Shown here: piece by piece, positions 8,505 through 16,899 of the stretch
How positions within the stretch are numbered: the stretch's first letter is position 1
Layout: each line of letters begins with the position of its first letter
NCBI RefSeq assembly: GCF_002855555.1
Contig: NZ_PKRT01000002.1
Coordinates: 1 to 64,000, forward strand
Length of the DNA stretch: 64,000 nucleotides
Direction: 5' to 3'
Source: Novosphingobium sp. TH158
Lineage (GTDB): Bacteria; Pseudomonadota; Alphaproteobacteria; Sphingomonadales; Sphingomonadaceae
Notes under the pieces: model-generated
The model's database searches: none
Told to the model about the DNA's origin: nothing
What the model saw: the letters and a program-made list of their open reading frames with translations, nothing else
Program-made: the position numbers and the translations under genes

Positions 8505-9227
8505 TCAGCCCGCCAGCATTTCCTCGACCCACTCCGGCACCAGCTCGCTCGCCGGCCCCAGCCGCGTTTCGTGGAACCAGCGCGATCCCTGCGAGGGTTC
8601 AAGATTGAGCTCCAGCGTCCGCGCGCCCAGATCGCGGGCCGACTGGACGAAGCCCGCCGCCGGATAGACCGCGCCGGACGTCCCGATCGAAACGAACAGG
8701 TCCGCGCTCCGCAAGGCCGCGTGGATGCGGTCCATGTGATAGGGCATCTCGCCAAACCAGACGACATCGGGCCGCAACGCCCGCGCGCCGCAGGCGGGGC
8801 ACGGCGGCCCATCGATCAGCGGGCCGCGCCAGTGGGACCGGGTGTCGCACAGGGTGCACCAGGCCTTCAGGTGTTCGCCATGCATGTGGATCACGCTGGC
8901 GCCTGCCCGCTCGTGCAGGTCATCGACGTTCTGCGTCACCAGCGTGACCGTGCGGCCCATGCCCTTCTTCGGCCAGGCCTGGTCAAGGCGGGCCAGCGCC
9001 ATGTGCGCCGCGTTCGGCACCTTTTCCTGAATCGCGGCGCGGCGCATGTCATAGAACCGCTGGACGAGGCCGGGGTCGCGGGCAAAGGCCTCGGGCGTGG
9101 CAACGTCGTCCACCCGGTGCCGCTCCCACAATCCGCCCCCGTCCCGGAAGGTATCGATGCCGCTTTCGGCGGAAACTCCCGCGCCGGTAAGGATCACGAT
9201 ATTGCGGAATTGGGTCATGTCGCCCAT
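8505..9227 (-). CDS. cobB: NAD-dependent protein deacylase, sirtuin class III
   Basis: A 240-residue Sir2 protein that removes acyl groups from lysines, consuming NAD and releasing O-acyl-ADP-ribose. Motifs run in order: GAGVSAESGIDTFRDGGGLW (NAD site), TQNVDDLHERAG, the catalytic His in HMHGEHLKAWC, and a four-Cys zinc site (CTLC and CPAC). The YDMRR segment supplies the Tyr-x-x-Arg pair that binds the carboxylate of succinyl- or malonyl-lysine in Sirt5-like class III enzymes, so desuccinylase activity is likely. The ATG at 9227 follows GAAGGACG. It is divergent from dapB with a gap of only 26 bases, so the promoters must overlap. Confidence 0.92.
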   Translation of the reverse strand: MGDMTQFRNIVILTGAGVSAESGIDTFRDGGGLWERHRVDDVATPEAFARDPGLVQRFYDMRRAAIQEKVPNAAHMALARLDQAWPKKGMGRTVTLVTQNVDDLHERAGASVIHMHGEHLKAWCTLCDTRSHWRGPLIDGPPCPACGARALRPDVVWFGEMPYHMDRIHAALRSADLFVSIGTSGAVYPAAGFVQSARDLGARTLELNLEPSQGSRWFHETRLGPASELVPEWVEEMLAG

Positions 9228-9253
9228 GAAGCACGTCCTTCAGGGGAGTTTCA

Positions 9254-9982
9254 ATGGCACGCATCGGCATTATCGGCAGCGAAGGACGCATGGGGCAGGC
9301 GCTGGCCCGGGCCATCGCGGCGGCAGGCGAGACCCTGTCCGGCGGGATCGACAAGGGCGGCGATCCGCTGGCCCTCGCCCGCACGAGCGACGTGCTGGTG
9401 GACTTTTCCAGCCCCCACGCGCTCGAGGCGAACCTCGATGCGGCAGCGGCGGCGGGCATTCCCATCGTCGTCGGTACCACCGGGCTTGAGGAGCGGCACC
9501 ACTTCCTGTGCGATCATGCCGCCGAACGCACGGCCGTGCTGCAGACCGGCAATACCTCGCTTGGCGTCAACATGCTTGCCCACCTTGTGCAGGAAGCGGC
9601 GGCGCGGCTGGGCGAGGACTGGGATATCGAAATCGTCGAAACGCATCACCGCATGAAGGTGGATGCGCCGTCGGGCACCGCGCTGCTGCTGGGCGAGGCT
9701 GCGGCCAGGGGCCGGGGAATTGACCTTGCCGCCAGCAGTGAGCGCGGGCGCGACGGCATCACCGGCGCACGCCAGAGCGGCGCCATCGGCTTTGCCAGCC
9801 TGCGCGGCGGCACGGTTCCGGGCGATCACACCGTCCACCTGTTCGGCGATCACGAACGCATTGCCCTCTCCCACCTCGCCGAAGACCGCATGATCTTCGC
9901 CAAGGGCGCGATCCGCGCGGCGCAGTGGCTGCTGGGCAAGCCGGCCGCGCGCTACACCATGGCCGAAGTGCTCGGCCTGTAA
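9254..9982 (+). CDS. dapB: 4-hydroxy-tetrahydrodipicolinate reductase
   Basis: The 242-residue enzyme reduces 4-hydroxy-tetrahydrodipicolinate in lysine and meso-diaminopimelate synthesis. The dinucleotide motif IGSEGRMGQAL lies at the N-terminus, VDFSSP and GTTGL follow, and the catalytic/substrate signature ETHHRMKVDAPSGTAL is intact near residue 135. The C-terminal dimer region ends TMAEVLGL as in relatives. Its stop codon lies 11 bases before the nth start, so the two form an operon. dapE, another gene of the same pathway, lies 3 kb away on the opposite strand. Confidence 0.96.
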   Translation: MARIGIIGSEGRMGQALARAIAAAGETLSGGIDKGGDPLALARTSDVLVDFSSPHALEANLDAAAAAGIPIVVGTTGLEERHHFLCDHAAERTAVLQTGNTSLGVNMLAHLVQEAAARLGEDWDIEIVETHHRMKVDAPSGTALLLGEAAARGRGIDLAASSERGRDGITGARQSGAIGFASLRGGTVPGDHTVHLFGDHERIALSHLAEDRMIFAKGAIRAAQWLLGKPAARYTMAEVLGL

Positions 9983-9993
9983 GGAGCGGTCCT

Positions 9994-10650
9994 TTGAAGA
10001 AGGACGATGTCTTCGAATTCTTCCGCCGGCTGGCCGAGCTGAACCCCTCGCCCGAAACCGAGCTGGAATCGGGCAACACCTATCAGCTGCTCGTCGCGGT
10101 CGTGCTTTCGGCCCAGTCGACCGACGTTGGCGTCAACAAGGCAACGCGCGCGCTGTTTCGCGAGGTGAAGACGCCCGCACAGATGGTCGCGCTGGGTGAG
10201 GAAGGGCTGAAGGAGCATATAAAGACCATCGGCCTGTTCAATTCAAAGGCCAGGAACGTCATTGCCCTGTCCGAAATCCTCGTGCGCGATTTCGGCGGCG
10301 AGGTGCCGGCGGACCGCGACGTGCTGACCACCCTGCCCGGCGTTGGCCGCAAGACCGCCAATGTCGTGATGAACAGCGCCTTCGGGGCGGAAACCTTTGC
10401 GGTCGATACCCACATCTTCCGGGTCGGCAACCGCACCGGGCTGGCGAAGGGCAAGACCCCGCTGGCGGTGGAAAAGCAGCTCGACAGGAAGGTGCCGCAG
10501 CCCTTCCGCGTCGGCGCGCATCACTGGCTGATCCTGCACGGCCGCTACATCTGCAAGGCGCGCACGCCCGAATGCTGGCGCTGCCCGGTGGTGGACCTGT
10601 GCGCCTACAAGCCCAAGGTGCTTGAGAAACCCGGCAAGTCCAAGGCATAG
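9994..10650 (+). CDS. nth: Endonuclease III (base-excision DNA glycosylase/AP lyase)
   Basis: The 218-residue product removes oxidised pyrimidines and cleaves abasic sites. It contains the helix-hairpin-helix LPGVGRKTANVV with the catalytic Lys, and the catalytic Asp in VDTHIFRVGNR. The C-terminal 4Fe-4S loop has the exact Cys-x6-Cys-x2-Cys-x5-Cys spacing (CKARTPECWRCPVVDLC). I assign the start to the TTG at 9994, which follows AAGGAGCGG at proper spacing and overlaps no dapB codons; an upstream start inside dapB has no such signal. The dapB-nth pairing is common in sphingomonads as far as I recall. Confidence 0.94.
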   Translation: MKKDDVFEFFRRLAELNPSPETELESGNTYQLLVAVVLSAQSTDVGVNKATRALFREVKTPAQMVALGEEGLKEHIKTIGLFNSKARNVIALSEILVRDFGGEVPADRDVLTTLPGVGRKTANVVMNSAFGAETFAVDTHIFRVGNRTGLAKGKTPLAVEKQLDRKVPQPFRVGAHHWLILHGRYICKARTPECWRCPVVDLCAYKPKVLEKPGKSKA

Positions 10651-10688
10651 TACCGCGCAGGGGGCGACTCGTTTTCAAGGAGCGAACC

Positions 10689-11093
10689 ATGAAACGCCGG
10701 ACCATGCCCTTTGCCGCCGCAGCGCTGATCGCAGGTTTCGCCGGGCTTGCTACCACCAGCCCGCTTGCCTCGAAGCCCGGCCGCAACCCGGTGCCGCCTG
10801 CGCGCGAAACCGGCCCTGCGGAAAGCTGCGTTCCCCTTACCCAGTTGCGCGACAGCCACATTCGCGATGATCGCACGATCGACTTCATGCGCGACCGCAC
10901 CCGCGGCTGGCGCGTGACCCTGCCGCAGGATTGCCCGGGGCTGAAATCGGCGAACGCCTTTTCCTACCAGACCTCGCTCAGCCAGCTGTGCAGCGTGGAC
11001 GTGATCCACGTGCTCTACCAGTTCGGCAGCGGCTTCCAGCGCGGGGCCTCGTGCGGGCTGGGCAAGTTCCAGCCGATCGAACTGGCGAAATAG
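10689..11093 (+). CDS. Secreted DUF6491-like hypothetical protein
   Basis: A 134-residue protein with a signal peptide (KRRTMPFAAAALIAGFAGLA). The mature part holds four Cys, in SCVPLTQLRDSHI, DCPGLKS, LCSVDVI and SCGLGKFQP, likely forming two disulfides in the periplasm. The pattern of a leading Cys, an ASP-rich DDRTIDFMRD strand, the LP..CPGL segment and a terminal CGLGxFxP is what I recall for the DUF6491 family of small periplasmic proteins of unknown role. A good AAGGAG lies eight bases before the ATG. It ends three bases from the convergent symporter gene. Confidence 0.7.
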   Translation: MKRRTMPFAAAALIAGFAGLATTSPLASKPGRNPVPPARETGPAESCVPLTQLRDSHIRDDRTIDFMRDRTRGWRVTLPQDCPGLKSANAFSYQTSLSQLCSVDVIHVLYQFGSGFQRGASCGLGKFQPIELAK

Positions 11094-11096
11094 CCC

Positions 11097-12428
11097 TCAG
11101 CTCTTGAAGTTCGATTCGTCGAGCTCCAGCCCGGCGCGTCCCGATGCGACGGTATGCGCCGGGGCGTGCGGGTGTTCGACGAATTCCGGCTCCTCCACCT
11201 CGAGCATGCCTTCCCACTTGGTGATGACCGAAGTGGCGACCGCATTGCCGACGACATTGGTGGCGGTGCGGCCCATGTCGAGGAACTGGTCGATGGCCAG
11301 GATGATCGCCACGCCCTCTACCGGCAGGCCGAACATGGCCAGCGTGCCGGTGATGACCACCAGGCTGGCGCGCGGCACCGCGGCAATGCCCTTGGACGAG
11401 ATCATCAGGGTCAGCAGGATCATGATCTGCGTGGTGATCGACAGGTCGATGCCATAGGCCTGCGCGATGAAGATCGTCGCGAAGCTCATGTACATCATCG
11501 AGCCATCGAGGTTGAAGCTGTAGCCCAGCGGCAGCATGAAGCCCGAAATGCGGCGCGGCACGCCGAAGCGGTCGAGCTGTTCGAACATCTTGGGCAGCGC
11601 CGCCTCGCTCGACGCGGTCGAGAAGGCGATCATCATCGGCTGGCGGATGTAGCGGATCAGGGTGATGATGCGGCGGCCAAGGAACACCGCCCCGATGCCC
11701 AGCAGGATCACCCAGAGCAGGGCAAGGCTGAAATAGAACTCCAGCAGCAGCTCAAGGTAGGTCTTGAGGATTTCGAGGCCCGATGCCGCGACGACATTGG
11801 CCAGCGCACCAAACACCGCAACGGGCGCATAGCGCATGACGTAGCCGGTGATCTGCAGCATCATTTCCGCCAGCGCATCGGCGCCGCGCACCAGCGGCTT
11901 GCCCTTTTCGCCGATGGCCGAAAGCGCAACGCCGGCGAAGATCGAGAAGACCAGGATCTGCAGGATGTTGTTGGTCGCCATCGCATCGAAGGCGTTCTTG
12001 GGGAAGATCGACAGGATGAACTCGGTCGCCTTCAGCTCCTTCACCTCGCCCACGGTCTTGGCGGCGGCGGCGGCATCGGGGATCGGCGCGCCGATACCCG
12101 GTTGCAGCAGGTTGACCATGACGAGGCCCAGCCCGATCGAGATCAGGCTGGCCGTGATGAACCAGGCCAGCGCGCGAAAGCCGATGCGGCCCAGCGCCGT
12201 ACTGTCGCCCATATGGGCAATGCCGACAACGATGGTGGAAAGCACCAGCGGCGCGACCAGCATCTTGATCAGGTTGAGGAAGATGTCGGACAGCAGCTTG
12301 AGCCAGGGGGCGATCTCGGCCTTGATCATGGCGGCAGGAACCATGAGGTGCAGCGCCTGCCCGACGACCACGCCCAGCACCATGCCGATCAGGATATAGA
12401 GTGTCAGCCGCCGGTCCATCGCGCCCAT
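11097..12428 (-). CDS. Dicarboxylate/amino acid:cation symporter (DAACS family)
   Basis: A 443-residue inner-membrane symporter of the DctA/GltP family. About eight helices plus two re-entrant hairpins are visible. Family motifs are LKLLSDIFLNLIKMLVAPLV near the N-terminus, the serine-rich re-entrant SSEAALPKMFEQ, LGYSFNLDGSMMYM, SSKGIAAVPRASLVVI and the C-terminal FLDMGRTATNVVGNAVAT, which bind substrate and Na+ or H+. C4-dicarboxylates or acidic amino acids are the likely cargo. The ATG at 12428 is preceded by GGGGGAA. It stands alone; the upstream dapE gene on the same strand is 127 bases away. Confidence 0.9.
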   Translation of the reverse strand: MGAMDRRLTLYILIGMVLGVVVGQALHLMVPAAMIKAEIAPWLKLLSDIFLNLIKMLVAPLVLSTIVVGIAHMGDSTALGRIGFRALAWFITASLISIGLGLVMVNLLQPGIGAPIPDAAAAAKTVGEVKELKATEFILSIFPKNAFDAMATNNILQILVFSIFAGVALSAIGEKGKPLVRGADALAEMMLQITGYVMRYAPVAVFGALANVVAASGLEILKTYLELLLEFYFSLALLWVILLGIGAVFLGRRIITLIRYIRQPMMIAFSTASSEAALPKMFEQLDRFGVPRRISGFMLPLGYSFNLDGSMMYMSFATIFIAQAYGIDLSITTQIMILLTLMISSKGIAAVPRASLVVITGTLAMFGLPVEGVAIILAIDQFLDMGRTATNVVGNAVATSVITKWEGMLEVEEPEFVEHPHAPAHTVASGRAGLELDESNFKS

Positions 12429-12555
12429 TTCCCCCGAGTGAAAGATTGTTGCGGGTGAGACTAACGGGGCGCGGCCAAGCTGGCAATGCGCCTTGGCCGG
12501 GCGGCCCGGTCACTTGCGTTTTTCCGCCGCGCGATTGCAGCGGACTTGGCAGGGG

Positions 12556-13680
12556 TCAGCCCGCCAGCGCCGCCTTCGCTACGCGGGCATATATCCGCGC
12601 CAATGCTTCAAGGTCGGCCATGGCCACGGCCTCGTCGCGCTTGTGCATGGTTGCGTTGCACAGGCCGAATTCGATCACCGGGCACAGCGCCTTGAGGAAA
12701 CGCGCATCGGACGTGCCGCCGGTGGTCGAGGCTTCCGGCACCAGCCCGGTTTCGGCCTCTACGGCGGCGGCGATGATTGCCGAGAATTCGCCCGGCGGGG
12801 TGAGGAAGGCCTCGCCCGAGATCACCGGGCGCGCCGTTCCGCCGTGGCGCGCGGCAATGGCGCTGACACGGTCTGCCAGCGACTGGCCGGTGTGCAGGTC
12901 GTTGAAGCGGATCGAGATGCGCGCACTGGCCTTGGGCGGGATGACGTTGGTCGCCGGGTTGCCGATGGCGATGTCGGTGATTTCCAGGTTCGATGGCTGG
13001 AACCAGTCCGTGCCCTCGTCCAGCACCAGTGCATCCAGTTCCGCCAGCATGGCGACCATGCGCGGCGCGGGATTGTCTGCCAGGTGCGGATAGGCAACGT
13101 GCCCTTCGCGCCCTTCGACCTCAAGCCAGATGTTCACCGAACCGCGCCGGCCGATCTTCATCGTATCGCCCAGCCGGTGGGCCGATGTCGGCTCGCCCAC
13201 CAGGCACATGTCCGGCACCTGCCCGGTGGCGCGCATATGGTCGATCAGCGCCAGCGTGCCGTATTTTGCCGGGCCTTCCTCGTCCCCGGTAAAGATCAGG
13301 CTGATCGTGCCCGCTTCTGCCGGCACCTGCTCCACCGCGGCAATCATCGCGGCAATCGCGCCCTTCATGTCCACCGCGCCGCGCCCGTGCAGCAGATCGC
13401 CGCGCCGTTCGGGCAGGAAGGGGCCGCTCGTCCACCCCTCGCCCGGCGGCACCACGTCGAGGTGACCGGCAAAGGCGAAGTGGCGGCTGCCCGCCGGTCC
13501 GCGGCGGATCGCGAAAAGGTTTTCCACCGGGCCGTCGGGCGCTTCCCCGCTCAGCGCGCGGTGCACCTCGAAGCCCAGCGGTTGCAGCCGCTGTTCAAGG
13601 CAATCGAACACCGTGCCGGTGGCGGGGGTGACGCTGGGACAGGCAATCAGCGCTTCGGTAAGCTCGACGACATCGATCAT
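12556..13680 (-). CDS. dapE: Succinyl-diaminopimelate desuccinylase
   Basis: The 374-residue di-zinc M20 hydrolase converts N-succinyl-LL-DAP to LL-DAP and succinate. Metal ligands and catalytic residues are in place: His in FAGHLDVVPPG, bridging Asp in HGRGAVDMKG, the catalytic and metal Glu pair in FTGDEEGPA, Glu in LVGEPTSA, and the last His in NATMHKRDEAV. The lid/dimerisation domain interrupts the catalytic domain at about residues 180-290. It reads away from the cupin gene (13767), with 86 bases between them. Confidence 0.95.
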   Translation of the reverse strand: MIDVVELTEALIACPSVTPATGTVFDCLEQRLQPLGFEVHRALSGEAPDGPVENLFAIRRGPAGSRHFAFAGHLDVVPPGEGWTSGPFLPERRGDLLHGRGAVDMKGAIAAMIAAVEQVPAEAGTISLIFTGDEEGPAKYGTLALIDHMRATGQVPDMCLVGEPTSAHRLGDTMKIGRRGSVNIWLEVEGREGHVAYPHLADNPAPRMVAMLAELDALVLDEGTDWFQPSNLEITDIAIGNPATNVIPPKASARISIRFNDLHTGQSLADRVSAIAARHGGTARPVISGEAFLTPPGEFSAIIAAAVEAETGLVPEASTTGGTSDARFLKALCPVIEFGLCNATMHKRDEAVAMADLEALARIYARVAKAALAG

Positions 13681-13766
13681 GCGCCGCCGCTTAGAGGGTT
13701 TCGCGGCGCTTGGAAATGGTGGCTGACTGGGTCACAGTCCGGGCAGGCGCAGCAAGGAGCGAGCCC

Positions 13767-14213
13767 ATGCCCCGCATTGACCTTGAATCGATCGAACAGA
13801 CCAACCGCACCGGCTATCCCGCGCCCTTCGATGCCGCGGTCGCCGGGCGCTGGTATCGCCGCCTTGCCCCGGCAACCGGGCTGAACGCCATCGGGGCGAG
13901 CCATGTCGTGCTGAAGCCGGGCGCCTGGTCATCGCAGCGGCACTGGCACGCCAGCGAGGATGAATTGCTGGTGATGCTGACGGGCGAAGCCGTGCTGGTA
14001 GAGGACGAGGGCCGCACCCTGTTGCGCCCGGGCGACATCTGCATTTGGCCTGCGGGGGTGGAAAACGGCCACCACCTGATCAACGAAAGCGATCAGGAAT
14101 GCTCGTTCATCTGCGTCGATGGCGGCAAGCGCACCCATGGTTCCTATCCCGACATCGACATGATGTGGGACGAAAACCAGGTGTACCGCCACAAGGACGG
14201 CACGCCTTATTGA
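13767..14213 (+). CDS. Cupin domain protein
   Basis: The 148-residue protein is a single cupin. Motif 1 appears as GAWSSQRHWHASEDELLVMLTGEA and motif 2 as LRPGDICIWPAGVENGHHLINES; the two His of motif 1, the Glu, and the motif 2 His give a complete 3-His-1-Glu metal site. The function could be a small dioxygenase, isomerase or sugar-binding protein. The ATG at 13767 follows AAGGAG by seven bases; the frame is open further upstream but without a signal. The stop lies three bases from the convergent nuclease stop. Confidence 0.8.
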   Translation: MPRIDLESIEQTNRTGYPAPFDAAVAGRWYRRLAPATGLNAIGASHVVLKPGAWSSQRHWHASEDELLVMLTGEAVLVEDEGRTLLRPGDICIWPAGVENGHHLINESDQECSFICVDGGKRTHGSYPDIDMMWDENQVYRHKDGTPY

Positions 14214-14216
14214 CGA

Positions 14217-15065
14217 TCAGCGCGGGGCCAGCGCCTCGTCCAGCAGGTCGGCCAGCCGCAGCCCGGCCTGGCTGATGCGGCGCTGCCCTTCGGGGACGAA
14301 TTCGGCGATCATCTCGTTGGTCCAGACGATCTTCTCGGGCGCCTTGCCGTCGCACGGGCTGCGACCGAAGGCGCGGGTATAGACGCGCCGGGCCAGATCC
14401 CAGCTTTCGCGGCCCCAGTCGGCCAGCGTGCCCCCGGCCAGCGCGGCGCGCTCCTGCGCCGAATAGCGGCGCACCAGCGGCGGCTGCGCGGACGAGATGG
14501 AGCGTTCCGCCTGTTGCCCGTCCCACAGGCTGTGCAGGTTCCACACTGGCGCTTCGCCATAGGTCGCCTTCACCTGGTTGCCGCCGAGGTCGTAATTGTC
14601 GCCCGAATGGAGCGGCATGTGCAGATCGCCGGTGAAGTGGACAAGGAAGGCCAGCGCCTGCAAGCGTTCGGCCGCGGGCAGGCTCTTGTCGGCCAGCACC
14701 TTGCGGCTGCGCTCGATCTGCCCGGTCACGCAGTTGCCGTTGGCGCAATTGGCCTTGACGTCATAGGCCTTGCACACCGGTTCGGTCTGGTAATGCCAGG
14801 GGAAGGTATAGGCAAAGCGCCAGGACTGCGACCGGATGCAGTCGGGCCAGTATCCCGCCTCCTCGATGGAGCGGACCCGGCAGCCGGGTGTCGCCAGCCC
14901 CTTTTCCGCCTTCAGCAACTGGCGCACGGCAATGCGGGTCTGCGGGCGGACATTCTCCCACGCCACGGAGGCGACCGTGTGGTGGCCATATTCGCCCCAG
15001 GCCATGGCCACGGGGCTGAACAGCAGCGCGGCGGCGGCGAAGACAACGGAAACTGCGCGGATCAC
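14217..15065 (-). CDS. S1/P1 nuclease (secreted zinc nuclease/3'-nucleotidase)
   Basis: A 282-residue secreted nuclease. After a signal peptide (IRAVSVVFAAAALLFSPVAMA) the mature protein begins with Trp (WGEYGHHTVASVAWE), as in S1/P1 enzymes where the N-terminal Trp binds zinc. Further ligands are in FLVHFTGDLHMPLHSGDNYDL and the NLHSLWDG segment. Such enzymes degrade single-stranded nucleic acid and 3'-nucleotides in the periplasm, supplying phosphate and nucleosides. The GTG at 15065 gives the best signal peptide and overlaps the GST stop as GTGA, so translation is coupled to that gene. Confidence 0.9.
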   Translation of the reverse strand: MIRAVSVVFAAAALLFSPVAMAWGEYGHHTVASVAWENVRPQTRIAVRQLLKAEKGLATPGCRVRSIEEAGYWPDCIRSQSWRFAYTFPWHYQTEPVCKAYDVKANCANGNCVTGQIERSRKVLADKSLPAAERLQALAFLVHFTGDLHMPLHSGDNYDLGGNQVKATYGEAPVWNLHSLWDGQQAERSISSAQPPLVRRYSAQERAALAGGTLADWGRESWDLARRVYTRAFGRSPCDGKAPEKIVWTNEMIAEFVPEGQRRISQAGLRLADLLDEALAPR

Positions 15066-15727
15066 TTTGCGGGCACCTCGTACTGTTCGATCACCCAGTC
15101 CTCTGCCTCGGCAGCGGCAACCCATGCCTGCAGCCATTCATGCTCCCACACGGCTTCCATATAGGCCTGGGCAAAGCCGGGCACGCCGATGCCATAGGTA
15201 ACGAAGCGGCTGACCACCGGGGCGAAGAAGATGTCTGCCGCGCAGAATGTGCCGAACAGGAACGGCCCGCCCTTGCCGAAACGCGCCCGCGCCTCTGCCC
15301 AGAGGGTGAGGATGCGGACGATATCGGCGCGGGCATCGTCGCTGATCTTGTGGCCTTCGATGCGGCGGCGGATGTTCATCGTGCATTCGGCGCGCAGGGC
15401 GGAAAAGCTGGAATGCATTTCCGCGACCATCGAACGGGCCATGGCGCGGGCATCGTCTGCCTTGGGCCAGAACCGGTCGCGGCCCACCTTGTCGGCCAGG
15501 TATTCAAGGATCGCCAGGCTGTCCCAGACCACGGCATCACCATCCCACAGCACCGGCACCTTGCCGTGGCTGGGGGCAACCTCGCCCATGGCCTTCTTCT
15601 GCTCCTGCCAGTCATCGGTGTGGATCGGCACGAGGATTTCCTCGAACGCCAGACCCGACTGCTTGGCCGCCAGCCAGCCGCGCAGCGACCAGCTGGAATA
15701 ATTCTTGTTGCCGATGATGAGCTTCAT
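15062..15727 (-). CDS. Glutathione S-transferase
   Basis: The 221-residue product has an N-terminal thioredoxin-like GST domain (MKLIIGNKNYSSWSLRGWL, with SSWS as the likely glutathione-activating serine; KVPVLWDG cis-Pro loop; and WDSLAILEYLAD gamma-site). An all-helical C-terminal domain occupies residues about 95-221. It resembles the zeta/beta-like GSTs of proteobacteria that open with IGNKxYSSWS. The physiological substrate is unknown. It is the first gene of a two-gene operon with the S1/P1 nuclease, overlapping it by four bases. Confidence 0.9.
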   Translation of the reverse strand: MKLIIGNKNYSSWSLRGWLAAKQSGLAFEEILVPIHTDDWQEQKKAMGEVAPSHGKVPVLWDGDAVVWDSLAILEYLADKVGRDRFWPKADDARAMARSMVAEMHSSFSALRAECTMNIRRRIEGHKISDDARADIVRILTLWAEARARFGKGGPFLFGTFCAADIFFAPVVSRFVTYGIGVPGFAQAYMEAVWEHEWLQAWVAAAEAEDWVIEQYEVPAK

Positions 15728-15831
15728 GCTGTCAGGCGTAACCGTTCAGTTTGACACTGTCGAGACTGAACAGGGGGCCGCGCCGCCCTGCCCGCTTGCA
15801 GTCCCTGCGCGGGGGCGGCACAAGGCGGGGC

Positions 15832-16251
15832 ATGAGCCTGCCGCCGTTCCACCTCGCCTTTCCCGTCCGCAACCTGGCAGAGGCGCGCGCCTTCTGGGGC
15901 GGCGTCATGGGCTGCGCGGAAGGGCGCAGCAGCGATGCGTGGATCGACTTCGATTTCCACGGCCACCAGATCGTCGCCCATTGCGTCGGGGAAAGCTCCG
16001 CCGATGCCGGGGCCAACCCGGTGGACGGCCACGGCGTACCGGTGCCGCATTTCGGGCTGGTGCTGGCGATGGACGAATGGCACGCGCTGGCAGAACGCCT
16101 GCGGCAGGCGGGCGTGCGGTTCGAGATCGAGCCCTATGTCCGCTTCAAGGGCGAAGTGGGCGAGCAGGCGACGATGTTCTTCCGCGATCCCTCGGGCAAT
16201 GCCATCGAGATCAAGGCCTTTGCCGATATCGGCCAGCTGTTCGCGAAATAG
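15832..16251 (+). CDS. VOC (glyoxalase/bleomycin-resistance fold) family protein
   Basis: The 139-residue protein has two beta-alpha-beta-beta-beta units: [20 protein letters not shown] at the start and [24 protein letters not shown] in the middle. Metal ligand positions are occupied by His in HLAF, His in PHFGL and Glu in NAIEIKAF, so it can bind a divalent metal. Members include glyoxalase I and ring-cleavage dioxygenases, but this short form is usually annotated only as a VOC protein. The ATG at 15832 follows AAGGCGGGG. It ends three bases from the convergent engB gene. Confidence 0.85.
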   Translation: MSLPPFHLAFPVRNLAEARAFWGGVMGCAEGRSSDAWIDFDFHGHQIVAHCVGESSADAGANPVDGHGVPVPHFGLVLAMDEWHALAERLRQAGVRFEIEPYVRFKGEVGEQATMFFRDPSGNAIEIKAFADIGQLFAK

Positions 16252-16254
16252 GCC

Positions 16255-16899
16255 CTAAGTGCGGGCGTCGGCCAGCAGCGCCCCACGCAGTTCCTCGATC
16301 CCCATGCCCTTTTCGGACGACGTGACGTGGACCACCGGAAAGGCCGCGGGATGCTTGCGCGCTTCGGCCTGGGTGCTAGCCAGCACCGCTTCCAGTTCGC
16401 TGGCCTTGATCTTGTCCGCCTTGGTCAGCACCACGCGATAGCCGACTGCCGCCTCGTCGAGCATCTTCATCATCTCGAGGTCGACCGGCTTCACCCCGTG
16501 CCGCGCATCGACGAGCAACAGCGTGCGCTTCAGCACCACGCGGCCGCGCAGGAAATCGCGCACCAGCCGCCGCCACTTCTCCACCACGGACGGCGGGGCC
16601 TTAGCAAAGCCATAGCCCGGCATGTCGACCAGCCGGAACTGGGTGGGACTGCCGACTTCGAAGAAGTTGAGCTCCTGCGTGCGCCCCGGGGTGACCGAGG
16701 TGCGGGCGATCGAACGCCGGCCCGTAAGCGCGTTGAGCAGCGAGCTCTTGCCCACGTTCGAGCGGCCGCAGAAGGCTACCTCGGGCACGGTGGGCTCGGG
16801 CAGGAACTTCAGCGCCGGGGCGGACAGCAGGAATTCGACGCGGCCGGAAAAGAGGCGGCGCGCCTCTTCGACCAGCGCGCCGCTATCGTCTTCGCTCAC
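16255..16899 (-). CDS. engB: Ribosome biogenesis GTPase EngB/YsxC/YihA
   Basis: This 214-residue TRAFAC GTPase acts late in 50S subunit assembly. It has G1 GRSNVGKSSLL, the switch I Thr in RTSVTPGRT, G3 LVDMPGYGFA, G4 LTKADK and G5 VTSSEKG. The start is a GTG at 16899 that overlaps the yidC stop as GTGA, so it is translationally coupled to yidC. This is the last gene of the rpmH-rnpA-yidD-yidC-engB run, a cluster well conserved in alphaproteobacteria. Confidence 0.95.
   Translation of the reverse strand: MSEDDSGALVEEARRLFSGRVEFLLSAPALKFLPEPTVPEVAFCGRSNVGKSSLLNALTGRRSIARTSVTPGRTQELNFFEVGSPTQFRLVDMPGYGFAKAPPSVVEKWRRLVRDFLRGRVVLKRTLLLVDARHGVKPVDLEMMKMLDEAAVGYRVVLTKADKIKASELEAVLASTQAEARKHPAAFPVVHVTSSEKGMGIEELRGALLADART

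Noticed and set aside
12440..12555. GGCCAAG...CTTGGCC hairpin after dapE
   Set aside because: It has no T-tract and its stem is short; GC-rich background produces many such repeats.
12493..13884. 463-codon plus-strand frame over dapE
   Set aside because: dapE on the minus strand has all its zinc ligands; the plus frame has no motif or binding site.
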